In this document: positions 1 through 15,200 of the stretch, piece after piece
Numbering within the stretch: the first letter of the stretch is position 1
Layout of the letters: each line of letters begins with the position of its first letter
DNA from: Latrodectus hesperus
Lineage: Eukaryota > Arthropoda > Arachnida > Araneae > Theridiidae
Direction: 5' to 3'
DNA: 64,000 nucleotides
NCBI GenBank assembly: GCA_037975125.1
Contig: JAJQOW010000239.1
Coordinates: 84,326-148,325, forward strand
Notes under the pieces: generated by a model
What the model was told of the DNA's origin: nothing
The model's database searches: none
The model's input: only the letters and a program-made list of their open reading frames with translations
Position numbers and translations under genes: made by a program

Positions 1-455
1 TTTATTGTTCATTTAAATATTTCAGATACATGTTATTCTTCAAACGTTGGTATTACTTACTATCAATGAGGAAACTAATTCACTTAAGACTTATTTTTGT
101 ATGTAGGCCATTATTATATCAGCATTTTAAAGGAACTGGTTTCGCAACTTCTGCAGCATGACATCTGTGGGAAAATAGTTCCATAAATAAAAAAAATATT
201 TATATTAGTTCCAAATGAAAGTTAATTTGACACAAAATGTTTTTTGCCTTTATATATGAAGAAGATAAAATATGCTCAATCGAGCTATTTTGGTTATATA
301 GAAAAATATCTTAAAACTTATAAAATTGATTAATTACATGGGAATATATAATGGTCACTTTCCAGTATAATTTATTTATACCAAATGTTATTGATAAAAC
401 AAATTTTCTCATAATAAATTTTGCTAGAAGCCACAAAAAGGATAAAATGTATAAA
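1..455. repeat. Copy of a dispersed repeat (module y)
   Basis: This block matches 45014-45462 in the same orientation with scattered substitutions and small indels. It begins with the same phrase (tttattg.acatttaaata) and ends at the shared phrase gccacaaaaaggataaaatg. After position 455 the two copies diverge: the 45 kb copy continues into module b, while this one runs into single-copy sequence. No believable coding frame is present. The left end is cut by the window edge. Confidence 0.8.
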
Positions 456-1305
456 GACCGAATTATTTCCTTCATGTACTTTGGCACTTTTTATTTCTTA
501 TTTTCTTTTCTAAGTTTTGATTTCAAAATCATACACAATTAGTAAACAGCTGATCCAACAGATAAAGCAACACATCCAACATGTTAATAAATGAAATATC
601 AATTTTAAAATATTAAATGCTTTACTGATATATAAGATTAAACTTAAATTATATTCTTTTCTCCAAAAAATTATTAAATTATTTTCAAGATGGATATCAC
701 ATAATTTTGCCTCTTTGATAAGTGTTGTTTTGAATAACTTCGACCAATACATGGGCTTTAAATTTAATCGTTTTATGATATAAATTACAATAAAAGAACA
801 ACAAACACAAAATAATGTCTTCTTTCAAAATTGAATTTAACCTTCGTATTTGCTGTAAAATACTCAAATAAAACGCAGAACAAAAGAGATATCGTGCAAT
901 TAAAAACAGTAAATAAATGTAGCAATATATATGTATGGAAGATTAATCTAATTATGTATACTATATTAAAACAATAGAATAAACATGCAGTTTACAAATG
1001 CAATATTTTAAGCATTATTTGTTATTATTTTGAAATCATATAGTGAAATTCAAAATTAGAAGCACCTCTGAACTCAAAACAGATAACTTTTTTTAATTAT
1101 TTCTCATATCATATTCATTTTATTGGTTTAACTTACTAATTTTACTTTGTTTAAAATTATGTTTAACTTCTTTATTTAACTTCAATTCATTAAAAAGAAA
1201 AACCGAAAGTAAATAAAAATAATTCTGAAAAAATTATATTTAGGTCAATATTGTCATTATAATCAGACTTTGTAAATCGCTAAGGCAGAAAAAAATTATG
1301 TTTTA

Positions 1306-1644
<339 letters not shown>

Positions 1645-2755
1645 AAATTAAATATATTATTTATCCATTATCCTGTTAAACATTTACTATAACAATACAA
1701 CCATTTACATTACTATAAAAGAATCAAGTGAAATGTCAAAAATATCATCGAATGTTTGCAATTTTAATCACTTTCTCCAAAATATAAAAGGACAACCAAT
1801 CTAGTCAACATATATTTTCATTGAAACAAATTGTTTGAAACTATTATTAATTCATACTTCAATTTTTCAGTCATAAATAAAAACATAAAATAAGAGTTTT
1901 AATATAATAAATTATGTAACACAAGAGTGCAACTAAGCTGCTACATCTGAGGACATTCTTTACAAGGAAACACTTAACATATTACACAAGTAATTTACAT
2001 AATAATATAGAATCGTTCCATATGAACACTTTTTCAAATACTTGAATATTAACTTTCCAAACACAGAATTCCATATGTTTTTTTAATTTGTGGCAATTAA
2101 TCTGTCAATTACTACAGAAATTGTAAAATTTACTAATTTTATTATTATATTTTCAAGTTTAAAATATTTTAGAAACAAAAATATTTCGTTAAAAAATCCA
2201 CAATGGTTTTAATGGTTAACAGGGTTATACATAAAAACCTATATAAGTGCAATAAAATATTTTGCAATGCTTATGCATTGTAAATTTTTTTATTCCTTAA
2301 AACAGATGTTTGAGAAGAATACAACATTTAAAACAACGAATCCTTATAAGACAAAATATTTCAGTCAGTAAAAATTGACTGAAAAATAACAGTAAATAAG
2401 AAAACATTTCTAAAACAAAAGAATTAAAGTTTATATGAAATTCACACACAATTATTTGAACATAAACGTTACATGATCCTATATTAATTCATTGAAGATA
2501 AACATCTAAGCTATTTAAAATAGAATATTTTTAGACTGTCATTTATTTCATAAACTTGCTTCGTAACAAACAAATAAATGTAATAAACAGATTTAAGCCT
2601 TGTAGCAATCGAATTCGATAAAAAAATTGAACACTGAAAAATTTATTACATTGATTGATTAAGTTTTACTTATATATAGAATGAAAAAATGCTTTTGTGC
2701 ATGATAGATTTTTCTATTCCTAATACGGTAAAGAAATTATTCTAAAATATACAAG

Positions 2756-2786
2756 CAGACATTGGACAAACATTTTCCAATGTCTG
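2756..2786. other. Perfect 11-bp inverted repeat (hairpin)
   Basis: cagacattgga at 2756-2766 is the exact reverse complement of tccaatgtctg at 2776-2786, with a 9-nt spacer. It lies in single-copy AT-rich DNA, with no T-tract or neighbouring gene that would make it a terminator. In sequence this AT-rich it may be chance. Confidence 0.5.
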
Positions 2787-3139
2787 TTATGTTGTCATGT
2801 TATCAATAGTTTATGAAGTTTTCCTAACAAGTAATTAAATAATATTTCAATATAAAATAAATATATCATTCTTAAATTATTCATAACAATTCTATCCTGA
2901 TGAAAACAACAATAATAAATGCATACTTATCTTATATTTTTCTTGGCTCACAGACACAACATCTAATATTCTGCCACTTCACATTAATGGCTGACGTTAT
3001 ACTGTCACGCAGTATACACAATTAATAGTGAAAAATAGATTTATTTCTAAAAATAGTCTTTAAAGGGTTTAAAAAGTAAGAAGTTATCTGAAAATTAATT
3101 AACATCACAAAAAAACAGTTATTTGGAAAAAATAGTATT

Positions 3140-3630
3140 GTTTTGAATGCAATCAATAGCCTAAAGTGAAAATATTGCAGGGTGCTGTTGAACTTGGATC
3201 TTGGAATAGCTCTAAGAAAATAATATTCTATGTGAATCCTTTTGTAAATGTATTATGCTTGGAATGATGTCGGAATAATGATATTTAAATTATTTTGACC
3301 TGCTTCCGTTAGATATTAAACTTCTACAAGTGTAGAAAGACAAAAAATATTATCTTTCAAATTAAGCTAAGTTATTCATCAATGAGCAAAAAATCCACTT
3401 TTTCCCAAAATTTCATTTCCGGACTTTTTGAATCTATATTCAGATGTAATTTGTTTTTAAAATTATAATATTTTTAAATGGAGAGGAATATAATAAATGA
3501 GAATGGAAGAGAAATTATATTTGGTGTGCGTATTGAGATTGTTTCTATTCAATTATTCATAATGGATGAAGAATTTATTCGGATATAAATTAGGCATACA
3601 ATAAGTTAGCTTTTCATATTTAAGATGAGT
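3140..3630. repeat. Module e fragment of the long repeat
   Basis: Matches the start of module e at 6760, 13920, 41720, 58380 and 61970: the phrases ttgaatgcaatcaatagcc, ttggatcttggaatagctc, and ttattcatcaatgagc followed by gagaatggaagagaaatta. It breaks off at about 3630 in the phrase catatttaag. The 58.85 kb copy continues there with module e, but this copy jumps straight into module c. This is a rearrangement junction. Confidence 0.8.
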
Positions 3631-3860
3631 TCACCAACCTAGATAAAAAGAACATATATAACTTTATTAGTATAACAATTAATCATTTTTGTTGCAACTC
3701 TAATTTATAATAGTTTTCTTATTTAGTGGTGTAATCAAGATCATCTAAGAGACTTAGGATTTTTAAATATATTACGAGAAAAATTTGGAATGATCGGCAG
3801 TTAACATGCATTTAATCAATTTACATTATCAAAAGGAAAGAAATATGTATGCAGTAAATT

Positions 3861-4109
<249 letters not shown>

Positions 4110-7100
4110 ATATATCAGATTATTTTTGTGTGATTAATAAGTACACCTACCTATATAATATATATTAACATATTTTATGGTTCAAATTTTGTTTTCTAAA
4201 AGAATTATATTAATATGTAAAATAAATAACACATTTTAACTAATTCTAAATTACCATAAGTCCGATTTCTACTGATACATTTGCAAACTCTATTCTAGTA
4301 GAATTATTGCATCTCAAATTTAAAAATATAACATGAGCCTTTAAATTTATCTAAATTTTAGATTATTTTGTTGATATATTTTTACTTTTATTTGGCTTAT
4401 ACTCTCATATACATATTCATCCAATAATTTATATTTTTTTGGAGTTTGATGTCAAAACAAAAATTATACCCGCGCAACAATTGTGTTCGCTGCGCCACTA
4501 ATAAAATGAAAGTGCTTTTAATTATCAATTTTGTTTTATATGTGTTTTTAGTGAACATTTTAAATAATTATATCTAATAATATTTTATTTATAAAAAAAA
4601 GTAATTTTTTAAAAAATCAACCCTTAACAACATTATTTTTCTATTTTACGAACTTTTTCTATGGGTCAATACGAGTTCATAAAAATTGAGCGTCTTCTAT
4701 TTTAACCTGGAATGTTAATTTTAGAATTACTTACATAAGAATTTACGATATCTGTATTTTGAAAGCTAAATTTTTTGAGCATTAAAGAAATGCGATGGGT
4801 AGAAAAGTGAAGGGTGATTTCATACCAGATAATTGTAAACAAATCATGATAAATTAATCCAAGTGGTTTTTATGGCTGTAAATTTAATATTGATTCATTG
4901 TCACATTCGGTGAATATGGTGCTTTGAGAGATTGATTTCACCACTGATAATTATAAACATTTCAATTTTGATATAAAACTTATTAATCATCGTAAATTAT
5001 AAATTAAATAGGAAATTATAATTTAAATAGGTTGCATAATTTAAGACATGTTTGCATTGATCTTAAATTTTCTTCCTTTTTTCTGAATATTTCCTTTGAG
5101 ATGCTAATTTTCATGATACTGATTTATATATGTCTTTATACTTTCATTTAAATGTCTTTATTTAAAAGTTCTGTGAATTAGTCTCATGGAATTTAGTTTA
5201 TTTTACATAAAGAGACAGTAAAGCTTATACTTATTGTGAAATAATAGAAGATTAAAATGTTTTATAGAGAAGAGAAACTGTAAAATATATTGAGAATTCT
5301 AACTTATTATTCCATGAATAGAAGTTATTTGGAGCAAGTTACAAGGAACTTATTTTACTTAGGTATTTCTAAAGATCCAAGTATTTCAGATTTGCATTAT
5401 TCACTTATATTATCTGAAGGTATAATACATTGTAGAAGCCCCATTGAGGATTTTAAGAAAAATGAAAATTTTAATTAAGCAGTTTTCTATTCATATAAAA
5501 ATAACTTTTAGGCATTTGATTAATTGCGAAAATTCTATGTATACTCCTTATGTGTCATGCTGTATTGCATGACAATTACAGATAGTTGGACATCCCTTTT
5601 TTTCAAAAACTTTTGAATTTTGTATGACAGCAAGAATAAAAACGAGCTGTTATGCGCTCCTAGTTGCACTCTGTGCATTCTGTTTAAGATACGTTCCAAA
5701 GGATACGTTCCAAATTTTTCTAAGCATATTATCTCTTAACTTTACAACAATTTCTCTTAACTCAGTTTTGTACATATCATGTTTACTTGAAATGTGTGTG
5801 ATTACGTGAAAAGTTCCTTCGGGAAATAAAGAATTAGTTAAAATTAAACACGCCACATTACATTTAACTCATCATATCCAGTCTACAGGACATAATGAAG
5901 TTCACATTTAAAAGACCTCAAGAAACATATTTGTACTTGAATTCTTTAACTACGTATTTCAACAACATAATGTCGTAATACGCTTTCACTAAAACCATAA
6001 AGGTATAATCCATGTCTACAAAAATTATGAAATAATATATTATATAAATGTAATAAATTTAAAAACCGGTTGATATTTCAAAGTTTAAATTACTCATTTT
6101 TAAAATTATTACGATAAACAAAGAAGTCTTTTCTCTTTACTATCTTAATTATATTACACATGTAACTGATTAAAAACAATCTAGAAAATGTACACAAATT
6201 TTATTCAAACTGTTTTCAAACGTGGTATTATCAAAGGAATATGAAGTAAATATTTACAATACCATTTAAATTTAAAGAAAGTTTATCAATATCCAAACTT
6301 ATGTATTACAAAAATATTACAACAGACCTCGTTTTTAAGAACCTTCCAACACTCAAGTTTTTTACGAAACATTACTGGTCATTGCAATGATGATTTTAAT
6401 TCCAAGTTTTGAACTAAATTTTTGAAAAAGGTCTTTTTTACGAACTCGATTTCATGTGTTTTGTGTTTATATTTTACATCTGATGTTTTATTCATTTTTC
6501 TCTATGATATGGATGAAACACTCTCAGATTTGGATAACAAAATGCAATATTAAGTATTAATTAATCAGTGTAATAAACAAAAATTAGTTTCGATTCTAAA
6601 ACTGGAACTTATTGAAAATATTTTTTATAAAACTTACTGATATTTATGTCAATAGAGATTTTTTTTCGGGTATTAATAGGCACCAGTCTCAAGTACTTTC
6701 TGAAGCAATCCGTGTGGAATTTTTCTTACCTAATATCATTTTTAATTTGGCATGCCTTTGAATGCAATCAATAGCCTTAAGTGAAAATATCGCAGGATGC
6801 TGTTGAACTTGGATCTTGGAATAGCTCTAAGAAACTAAAATTCTATGTGAATCCTCTTGTGAATGTATTATGCTTGGAATGATGTCGAAATAATGAAATA
6901 TAATTTATTTTGACTTGCTTCCGTTAGAAATTAAACTTCTACAAGTGTAGAATTACAAAAAATATTATCTTTAAAAGTAAGCTAAGTTATTCATCAATGA
7001 GAAATGAATAGGAATATAATAAATGAGAATGGAAGAGAAATTATGTTTGGTGTGCGTATTGAGATTGTTTCTATTCAGTTCTTCATAATGAAAGAATAAT

Positions 7101-8504
7101 TTATTTGCGTATGTACTAGGCATATAAAATTAGATTTTCACATTTAAGTATCAAGCACAATGTTTCAATTTTAATGTAAAGCAAAATCATAATGCATTCT
7201 ATGTCAGTATTGTTTACAAAACACAAACATGCAAAGCTTTGCGTTTGATTCTGAGGAAACGTTGCTGTTGCCATAATCTTTTAGGTATCAAACACGAGGA
7301 TAACGACTCACTATTTCGACAATTTACAAAACATAAACGAGCAGCTAATAATATTGAGATAATTTTTTCGGAAATAAAACAGTAATATGCTTTTCTACAT
7401 CGAAGCGAATGAGCTTTTAAAATGTAGATTTAAAATAGAAAACAAACAATACCTGATTTTTCTGAAAAGTGACATAATATGTTTAAATATATCTGATTTT
7501 TTTCACATTAAAATGAAAGTAAGAATTGTTTTTAAGTGTGAATTTCCATTTTGCGTATGATTTTACATAATGAAAACTAAATAATTTTCTAATAATATTT
7601 TATGTATAAAAAGAGAGCAGTATGCTAAAAAAGGTTTTAATATCTAACAATTTATTTTCTGTTTTATGGACTTTCCATTTAAGGATCTATTTTTCGTTTT
7701 ATTTGGTAAAAATTAAAGCCGGCTGTACTTTTTAAATACTTACTAGATGTCGCATTAATACAAAATTTTATAGTTTAAACGTTTAATAGAGAGTTAACTT
7801 ATCATCAGCATTTTTTCTATGTTGGATTTAATTATTTCCTCACTGCTATTCTGTATTGTTATTTACATTATAAATACATATAATTCTGGAAAGTTATTTC
7901 GTCGAATCATCTCATAACATGATTGCCTATTATGAATATATTTCTGCAGAGCAATAGTAAATACGACTGCACCGTAGGGTAAGTTATGGACTTTAGATAT
8001 GATCTGATATAGATCTGCTGTATTAGAAAAATAATTAATTTTGATATACTTTCATATTCGCTCACATATGAACTATATTTGAAATGAGAAGATGGTTTAA
8101 CAATAAAATTTACGGAAACGGAATCTATGCAAATCAACAAAAACACTTCTGGTCTGGATGTTGATCATAAAAGATTTTATTTCTTATTATACTAATACTT
8201 TGAAATTTTTGAAATAAGTAGTAAATTCAGACAATTAAGTATTTGGTCGGGGGAAGCTTAAACAGCACTTCAACAATGACACTATGAAAAGAGCATCTAG
8301 CCCTGGTTAAAGGTAAATGATTTGATATTGCCGCTCAAAAAGCGTGAGTGAGGCGTTTGCAGTTTTAAAATATATTGAACTTGTGGCACCATCGAGGTCT
8401 TTTGACAAAGTACCACGGGTGAGCAGGAGGAATTCTCCAAAGTGTTCATAATTCCTTCCTTTTGATTGAGGAACTTTCAGTTTAAATTGAGGTTAATTTA
8501 TAAT

Positions 8505-9230
8505 TGTCATGCACGATATCAGAGAGGCAGAATTTGCCAGATTATAAGTAATCTCATTACCATTCAAAGCAACATGGTAGGGGACCCATTGAATGTGTAT
8601 AGAATGTTTTTTAGAAGCTGATTCAAAAGTTTTATTACATACAGGTTTGTTATATCCCCAACTCTCATCCAATGGGAGAGGCATGACTGCCCAATAAAAT
8701 CCAAATATCCTTGAACACAAGATCGTGTATATAAAATGTTGTCCCTTATAAATTACCACAAGTTCAGACCTGAAGACGGAACAGACATCAGTATTTCTAA
8801 ACTTAAGGTCAATTGTGTAATTAGGTGTCTCGATACACCCTTTACTTCCAGATGCATCACCCGTGACCCTGCTACTTTCAGTGTACATCCTCAATGCCGA
8901 GAGAGGGATGCAATGTATTGTCTCTGGAGCTGATCTGTGTAGTGAATTTTAGAGTATCTGATTTTTTTACACACCCTCGACAAGAGTTCATTCTGAAAAT
9001 GTACACCCTTTAGAGCAAGTATGAAAAAAGGGTGTGGCTTCTAAGAAGTGCGGTTCCACTTCATTGCAAAACAGTACCATCTCACTAGCCAAGGAAAAAG
9101 GGCTTTTTTTCTTTAAGCGCTTATTGTCTTACCAAGAGTGTAAAAAGGCAGAAGTTCAATGATGATCCATGAAGCTATAAAGTTTATTGTAATATTTTGT
9201 AAGGAAGAAGTTTCTCCTCAACTAAGAATT
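8505..9230 (-). pseudogene. Decayed LINE ORF2 C-terminal RNase H domain (relic 1)
   Basis: Read on the minus strand, this gives pieces of a retrotransposon RNase H domain. There is an upstream part with a WQD tryptophan motif and a PFSLA phrase, then YTESSRV (the usual YTDGS first catalytic Asp block with Asp changed to Glu). Next come CSVFRSELV (the second acidic block), a remnant of the DSxxSIQ block, and WVPYHVALNGNEITYNLA (the WxPSHxGxxGNExAD block). This order is typical of LINE ORF2 C-termini in arthropods. The frame is broken by stops and frameshifts and catalytic residues are changed, so it is not functional. It forms module f, and the same relic recurs at 15680, 51028, 59835 and 63830. 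The parent LINE differs from the one at 23784-31065. Confidence 0.8.
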
Positions 9231-10991
9231 TCTACGTAAATAATAGTGTGGTCTGGACAAACATATTTTTGAAAAAATAAATAAGATATCTTATATCATT
9301 AAGGAAAGGCTATAGTTACGTTCAAGTACATTAAAGTTAAGGAGCTTTAAATTTTATAAATTTACAAAGCTTTTGCAATTCCCGAAACGCGTATTTCGAT
9401 CCTACAAAATATTTGAACCGGTTGGTTTCTTAAATTGGCAGCCTAATTCAAAAAATCGCACAAATACAAATATATTTTCTATCAGTCTAAAAATACTCAC
9501 ATTAGAGTCGACGATAATTTATTTGACATTGAAAAAATTAGTAAAATTATTAGTAATCGATAAAATTCCGACAGTGTTTCTTACGTTTGAATTTCACGAA
9601 ATACTTTTCAGGATTGTTAAAAAGAACAATTAAAGTTATTTGATCAGTAAAATTTCTAGAAAATTAAAAATTTAATTATAAAAAAATCAAATATTTTTTT
9701 AAATTTTGAAAGAAAGCAATTTATAAAAAGAATAGAATTAATGTTTATAAAAAGCTTTTTTAAAAGCAGAATTGTTTGGACTCGTATTGCTGTTTAAAAC
9801 TTCAAGTTAGACGCAGGCCAAATTGTTTGAATGTTTCTTAAGAAAAACGAACAATTACTAGTGACATTATCCAATCAAAAATATTCATGAAATTTTAAGA
9901 AAAGATATTAAAGTTTTTAAACTTTAGATGGACATTTCGAAGATTACTTATTTTTGGTAACAGAAGTTAATTTAACCTGTACTTCAAGAATTTTATCAAA
10001 TTAGTCAGGTGTCTTTTTGCTATCAAGTCTGCTCCAATTGAATTTTAAGAATATAAAACATGATATTGTAGTGAGACTTTCAGGTATAGCAAAATTTTTC
10101 AACTGTTCACTCAGATTTTCTTCCTGAGTATTGTTATCATTTAATCGGAAGGTATAAATGTCTAAAAGTTGACGAAAAGTCATTGGATAAATTTATTTTC
10201 GAGTGAAAGATTGCAACACATTTATAATAAAATTCTTCTTTCAAAATATTAAATCTGAAAATCTCTTCTAAATAACTTCTGTACTCTTTCGTATGCCAAA
10301 ATGCCAATTGTGTTCGCTATGCCACTAATAAAATGAAAGTGCTTTTAAATATCATTCTTGTTTTGTATATATAAATATTTATTGAACTTTTTAAATAGTT
10401 TTTTCTTATAATATTTTATTTACAAAGAATATGTAATTTGTTAAAAAATCAAATCTTAACAACATCATTTTTCTATTTTTCGAACTCTTGTATGGGTCAA
10501 TACGAGTTCGTAAAATTTGAGCGTCTACTGTCTTCACCTATAATGTTAATTTTACAGTTACTTACATAAGAATTTACGATATCTGTATTTTGAAAGCTAA
10601 ATTTTTTTGAGAATTAAAGAAATGAGATGGGTAGAACAGTGAAGGGTGATTTCATACCAGGTATACCAGATTTTTGTGGCAGTAAATTTAATATGGATTC
10701 ATTGTCACATTCGGTGAAAATGATGCCTTGAGAGAGAGATTTCACCGCTGATAATTAAAAACATTTCAATTTTCATTTAAAACTTGTTATACTCAGCGTA
10801 AAGTATCTATATTTAAAGAAATGCTAATTTTTTTCAAATGTATTTAAAACGTTTCATTTGATTCATGCGACCATTCATTCTTCAAATGGGTTATATAATT
10901 TAACACATATGTTTGCACTGGTCTTAAATTTTTATTCTTTTTATTCTAGATTCCTCCTTTTAAATTCTAATTTGCATGATACTGATTTATA

Positions 10992-12298
10992 CACTGCTGG
11001 AAAATTGCAAAGGAAGGATAACACTATCATCCATAGCAACCACAAAATGAAAGGAAGCAAAATGTGGAAAATTAGAATAAGTGCGGGATATAGTAGGAAG
11101 AAGTAAGCGTACGCAATTCTTTTTTCCATGCCTGTTCATCACGTGATAGCGTTCATAAGAGTTTTAAAGGTTTTGACGCATGTGGACAGCTGTTGTTTAA
11201 AGTCAAAATTTTACAGGAAAGATTTAATAGATGAACTTGAAATTTTTGGCATGTTTTCGCGGCATCACTTAGATGATTTTATGTGTGGCCGAATGATTGG
11301 AAAGATCGAAGTAGGGCGAAAAATAACAGATGTTGCCAGGGAGTTCGACATCGCTCACAGCGTTGTTTCACGGCTGCGGAAGTCTTTTAAAATTATTGGA
11401 ATGTGTAGTAGGCGAGGGAGGACTTGTTAGAAGTAAGACGCCTGCAGAAGACAGACATATCGTCCTATGAACAAAAAAAGAACTGGCGCAGCACAGCTCA
11501 GCAGGTGGCAAATCAGTTTCTTGCTGCCTCAGGAAAGCAGATCTCCCGAAAAACTGTTGCCAGACGTTTGAGAGGAGGAGGACTATACAACCGAACACCT
11601 GATGTGTGTGTCCCATTGACCAGACAGCACCGGACTGCTCGTTTGCAATGGTGTCGTGAGCATCGCAATTGGACTGAACAGGACTAGACATGCGTACTTT
11701 TCTCAGATGAGAGTTGGTTTAGCTTGTCATCGGATTGTAGACGCCAACTGATCTGGTGCGAGAGTGGTACTGCTTATCATCCAGAAAATATCCAGGAAAG
11801 GAACTGATATCCGACATGCGGTATCATAGTGGGGGCCGGCATCATGATCAATGGCTGCACGTCTTTACATGTTGTTGCGAATGGGACTATGACTGGCCAA
11901 CGATACATTAATGAAGTTCTACTTCCTCATGTTCGTCTTTTCCATGGTGCTGTCGGTGATAAATTTATTTTTATGGACGACAACGCAACATGTCATCGAA
12001 TACTCAATGTTCAGGATTGTCTAGACAGCGAGGGTATTCCACGCCTCGTATGGCCCTCTCGTTTTCCAGATCTAAACCCCATTGAAAATGTGTGGGATCA
12101 AATATGTAGCATCAAATGAACATTTTTTTTCTTTCAGTTGGTTCACAGCTTTTGGAATTTCCAGAACAATAAGAATTCTATATTCTAATGTCTAATCAGT
12201 TTAGCAAATATATTTTATCCTACTAGGCCTCATGTGTCTCGCTTAGTGTTATACTACATTTTAATTTGTGATCCGTCCTTAGCAATTGTCCAGCAGAG
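10992..12298 (+). mobile_element. Tc1/mariner transposon (Tc1-a), inactive
   Basis: A 1307-bp element bounded by terminal inverted repeats of at least 32 bp. The left end (10992-11023) and the reverse complement of the right end (12267-12298) share 27 of 32 bases; the ends read cactgctgga and ctctgctgga. TA dinucleotides flank it at 10990-10991 and 12299-12300, as expected for the TA target duplication of this superfamily. The host phrase gatactgatttatat, uninterrupted near 5118, is split here. The coding part is a broken DD34E transposase. The segment between the end of coding homology (about 12105) and the right repeat does not look like the usual transposase C-terminus, so part of the 3' half was lost or replaced. 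Confidence 0.93.
11251..12119 (+). pseudogene. Tc1 family DD34E transposase, frameshifted
   Basis: The start is set at the ATG at 11251, giving MFSRHHLDDF; the related copy at 35305 has the same start. An N-terminal helix-turn-helix follows (GRKITDVAREFDIAHSVVSRL). Near 11405-11475 the frame shifts at least once, and the protein resumes in another frame with WRSTAQQVANQFLAASGKQI. Two in-frame stops occur (TAG at 11685-11687 and TGA near 11806). The catalytic triad is recognisable: SDESW, MDDNATCH and DLNPIE, with 34 residues between the second Asp and the Glu. The reading then ends soon after IENVWD, short of the usual length of about 340 residues. It cannot make active transposase. Confidence 0.93.
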
Positions 12299-15200
12299 TA
12301 TATGTTTTTATACTATTATTTAAATGACTTTAGTTAAAAGTTCTGTGAACTAGTTTCATAAAATTTTAATATTTTACATGAAAAGGCAGGAAAGTTTATA
12401 AAATTGTGCAATGATAGAAGCTTATTTATAGAGAAGAGAAACTGTGAAATATATTAAGAATTCTATTTTATTGTTTCATTAATAGATGTTATTTGGAGCA
12501 GGTTAGAAAAATGCATTATTTTATTTAGGTTTTTCAAATAATCTAGATATTTCCCATTTGCATCATTTATTTAAATTATCTGAAGGTATAAATAGAAACA
12601 CCCTAAGGAGTTTAAGAAAAAGGAAAATTTTAATTGAGCAGTGTACCATTCATATCAGAATAACTTTCAGACATTTGATTTTTTGTGAAAACTCAGTGTA
12701 TGGTCTTTGTGTTTCATGCTGTATTGCCTGACAATTACAGATAGATAGGAATCATTTTTTTCAAAAACTTTTGAATTTTGTTTGACAACAAGAACATAAA
12801 AACGAGCTGTTATGCGCTCCTATTATCACTCTGTGCATTCTGTTTAATTAAATACGTTCCAAATTTTTTTAAGCATATTTTCTCTTAACTTTACAAAAAT
12901 TTCTTTTAGCTCATTTTTGTACATATCATGTTTACTTGAAATGTGTGTGATTACGTAAAAAATTGCTTCGGGAAATAAAGAATTTGTTAAAATTAAACAC
13001 GACACACTATATTTAACTCATATCCAGTCTACAGGACAAAATGAAGTTCACAAAGAAAATGCATTAAGAAACATAATTGTACATGAATTCTTTAACAACG
13101 TATTTCAACCACATAATGTCGTAATACGATTTAACTACATCGTCTACTGCATCCTCACAGCTTGGACTTCATATAATTTATGAAATACTATTTTTACAAA
13201 TTTTATAAACTTAAAAACTGGTGGATATTTCAAAGTTTAAATTACTCATTTTTAAATTTGTTACGATAAACAAAGAAGTATTTTCTCTTTACTATCTTAA
13301 ATATATTACACAAGTAACTGATTAAAAAACCTAGAAAATGTACACAAATTTTTTTCTAACTGTTTTCAAATGTGGTATTATCAAAGAAAAATTAAGTAAA
13401 TATTTACAATACCATCTAAATATAAGGAAAGTTTATCGATATCCAAACTAGATTATTACAAAAATATTACAACAGGCCCTCATTTTTAAGAACTTTTCAA
13501 CGTTCATGTTTTTTTCGGAACATTCCTGGTCTATAATACGGTCCAATAATTACAATGACGATTTTAATTCCAAGTATTGATCTAAATTTTTGAAAAATGT
13601 CTTTTTTACAAACTCAATTCCATGTGCTTTGTGTTTATATTTTACATTTGATGTTTTATTCATTTTTTTCTTTATTATATGAATGAAACGCTTTCAATTT
13701 TTGACAACAAACTGCAATATTAAGATTTAATTTGTCAGTGTAATAAACAAAAATTAGTTTCGATTCTGAAACCGGAACTTCATGAAAATATTTTTTATGA
13801 AACTTACTAATATATATGTCAATATATTTTTTCGGCTATATAGGCAGCAGTCTCAAGTATCCTTCACCTCATCTTTCTGTGTGAAATTTTTCCTGCCTAA
13901 TATAACTTTTAATTTGGCATTTGAATGCAATCAAGAGACTTAATGGAAAATATCATTGTGTGCTGTTGGACTTGGATCTTGGAATCGCTCTATAAATCTA
14001 AAATTCTAGGTGAATGCTTTGGTGAATGTATTATGTTTGGAATGATTTCGAAAAAATGATATTTATATTATTTTGAGATGCTTCTATTATTAATTAAACT
14101 ACTATAAGTGAAAAAAGACAATAAAAATTATCTTTCAAATTAACCTAAGTTATTCATCAATGAGCAAAAAATCCATTGATGCCCAAAATTTCATTTTCAG
14201 ACTTTTTGAATCTGATTTCAGATGTAATTTGTTTTTAAAATAATTATATAATTAAATGAATAGGAAAGTAATAAATGAGAATGGAAGAGAAGTTTTGTTT
14301 GGTGGGCGTATTTACAATTTACAATACTTCGATAATTTACAAAACAAGTAGACGAAGAGATAATAATATTAAGATAATTTTTTATGAAGACAATAGTAAT
14401 ATGCTTTTCTGCATCGAAGCGATTGCGCTTTAAAATAGAAAACAAACAGCCCTGACTTTTCTGGAAAGTGAAAAAATAAGTTTTAATATATCGGATTTTT
14501 TTATATTGAAATGAAAGTAAGAATTGTTTTTAAGTTTGAATTTCCATTTTGCATATGATTTTTACAAAATGAATACCAAATAATTTTCTAATAGAACTTT
14601 ATGTATAAAAAGAGAGCAATTTGCTGAAAAAAGTTTTTATATTTAACAGTTTATTTTCTGTTTTAAGGACTTTTGATTTTATGATATAATTTTCTTTGTA
14701 GTTGGTAAAAATGAAAGCCTGCTGTACTTTCTAAATACTTAATAGATATCGCATTAATACAAAATGTTGATAAGATTACAGTTTCAGCATTTAATAGAAA
14801 ATTATTTAACTTATCGTCTGCATTCTTTTCTTTGTAGTATTTATTATTTGCCCATTGTTATTCTGTTTTGTTATTTACATTATAAAAAAATATAATTCTA
14901 GAAAGTTATATCGTTCAATGACCTCATAATATAATTACGTAATATGGCAATATTTCTGAACAACGATAGAAATTGAGAATGAACTGACGTTGAGGACTTT
15001 AAATATAGATATATGAAATCTGTCACAGGGAATGCACTGTGATTGATGAAGAATGAAAATTATAATTTTAAGTGGTTCGTATGTAAATACCAATTTAAAT
15101 TTTCGTAAAATGTTAATTTTAATTTGAATACATTTTAAGTTTGGTTTGGAAAGCACGAATGTAATATAATAAACATGAAGTTATTGTAAATTAATTGTAA

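Noticed and set aside
5290..5478. Short similar open frames at 5290-5478 and 50194-50382 as a conserved small gene
   Set aside because: They are two copies of module d. The frame is broken in the other copies (12.5, 40.3, 56.5, 60.7 kb) and the protein has no domain.
7907..8146. Near-identical 79-codon minus-strand frames at 7907-8146 and 63210-63449 as a conserved gene
   Set aside because: The similarity reflects recent duplication of the whole module e block, including its non-coding parts; the other module e copies do not keep the frame.
11368..11691. 107-codon minus-strand open frame over Tc1-a
   Set aside because: It is the reverse strand of the transposase gene; the plus strand has the conserved protein.
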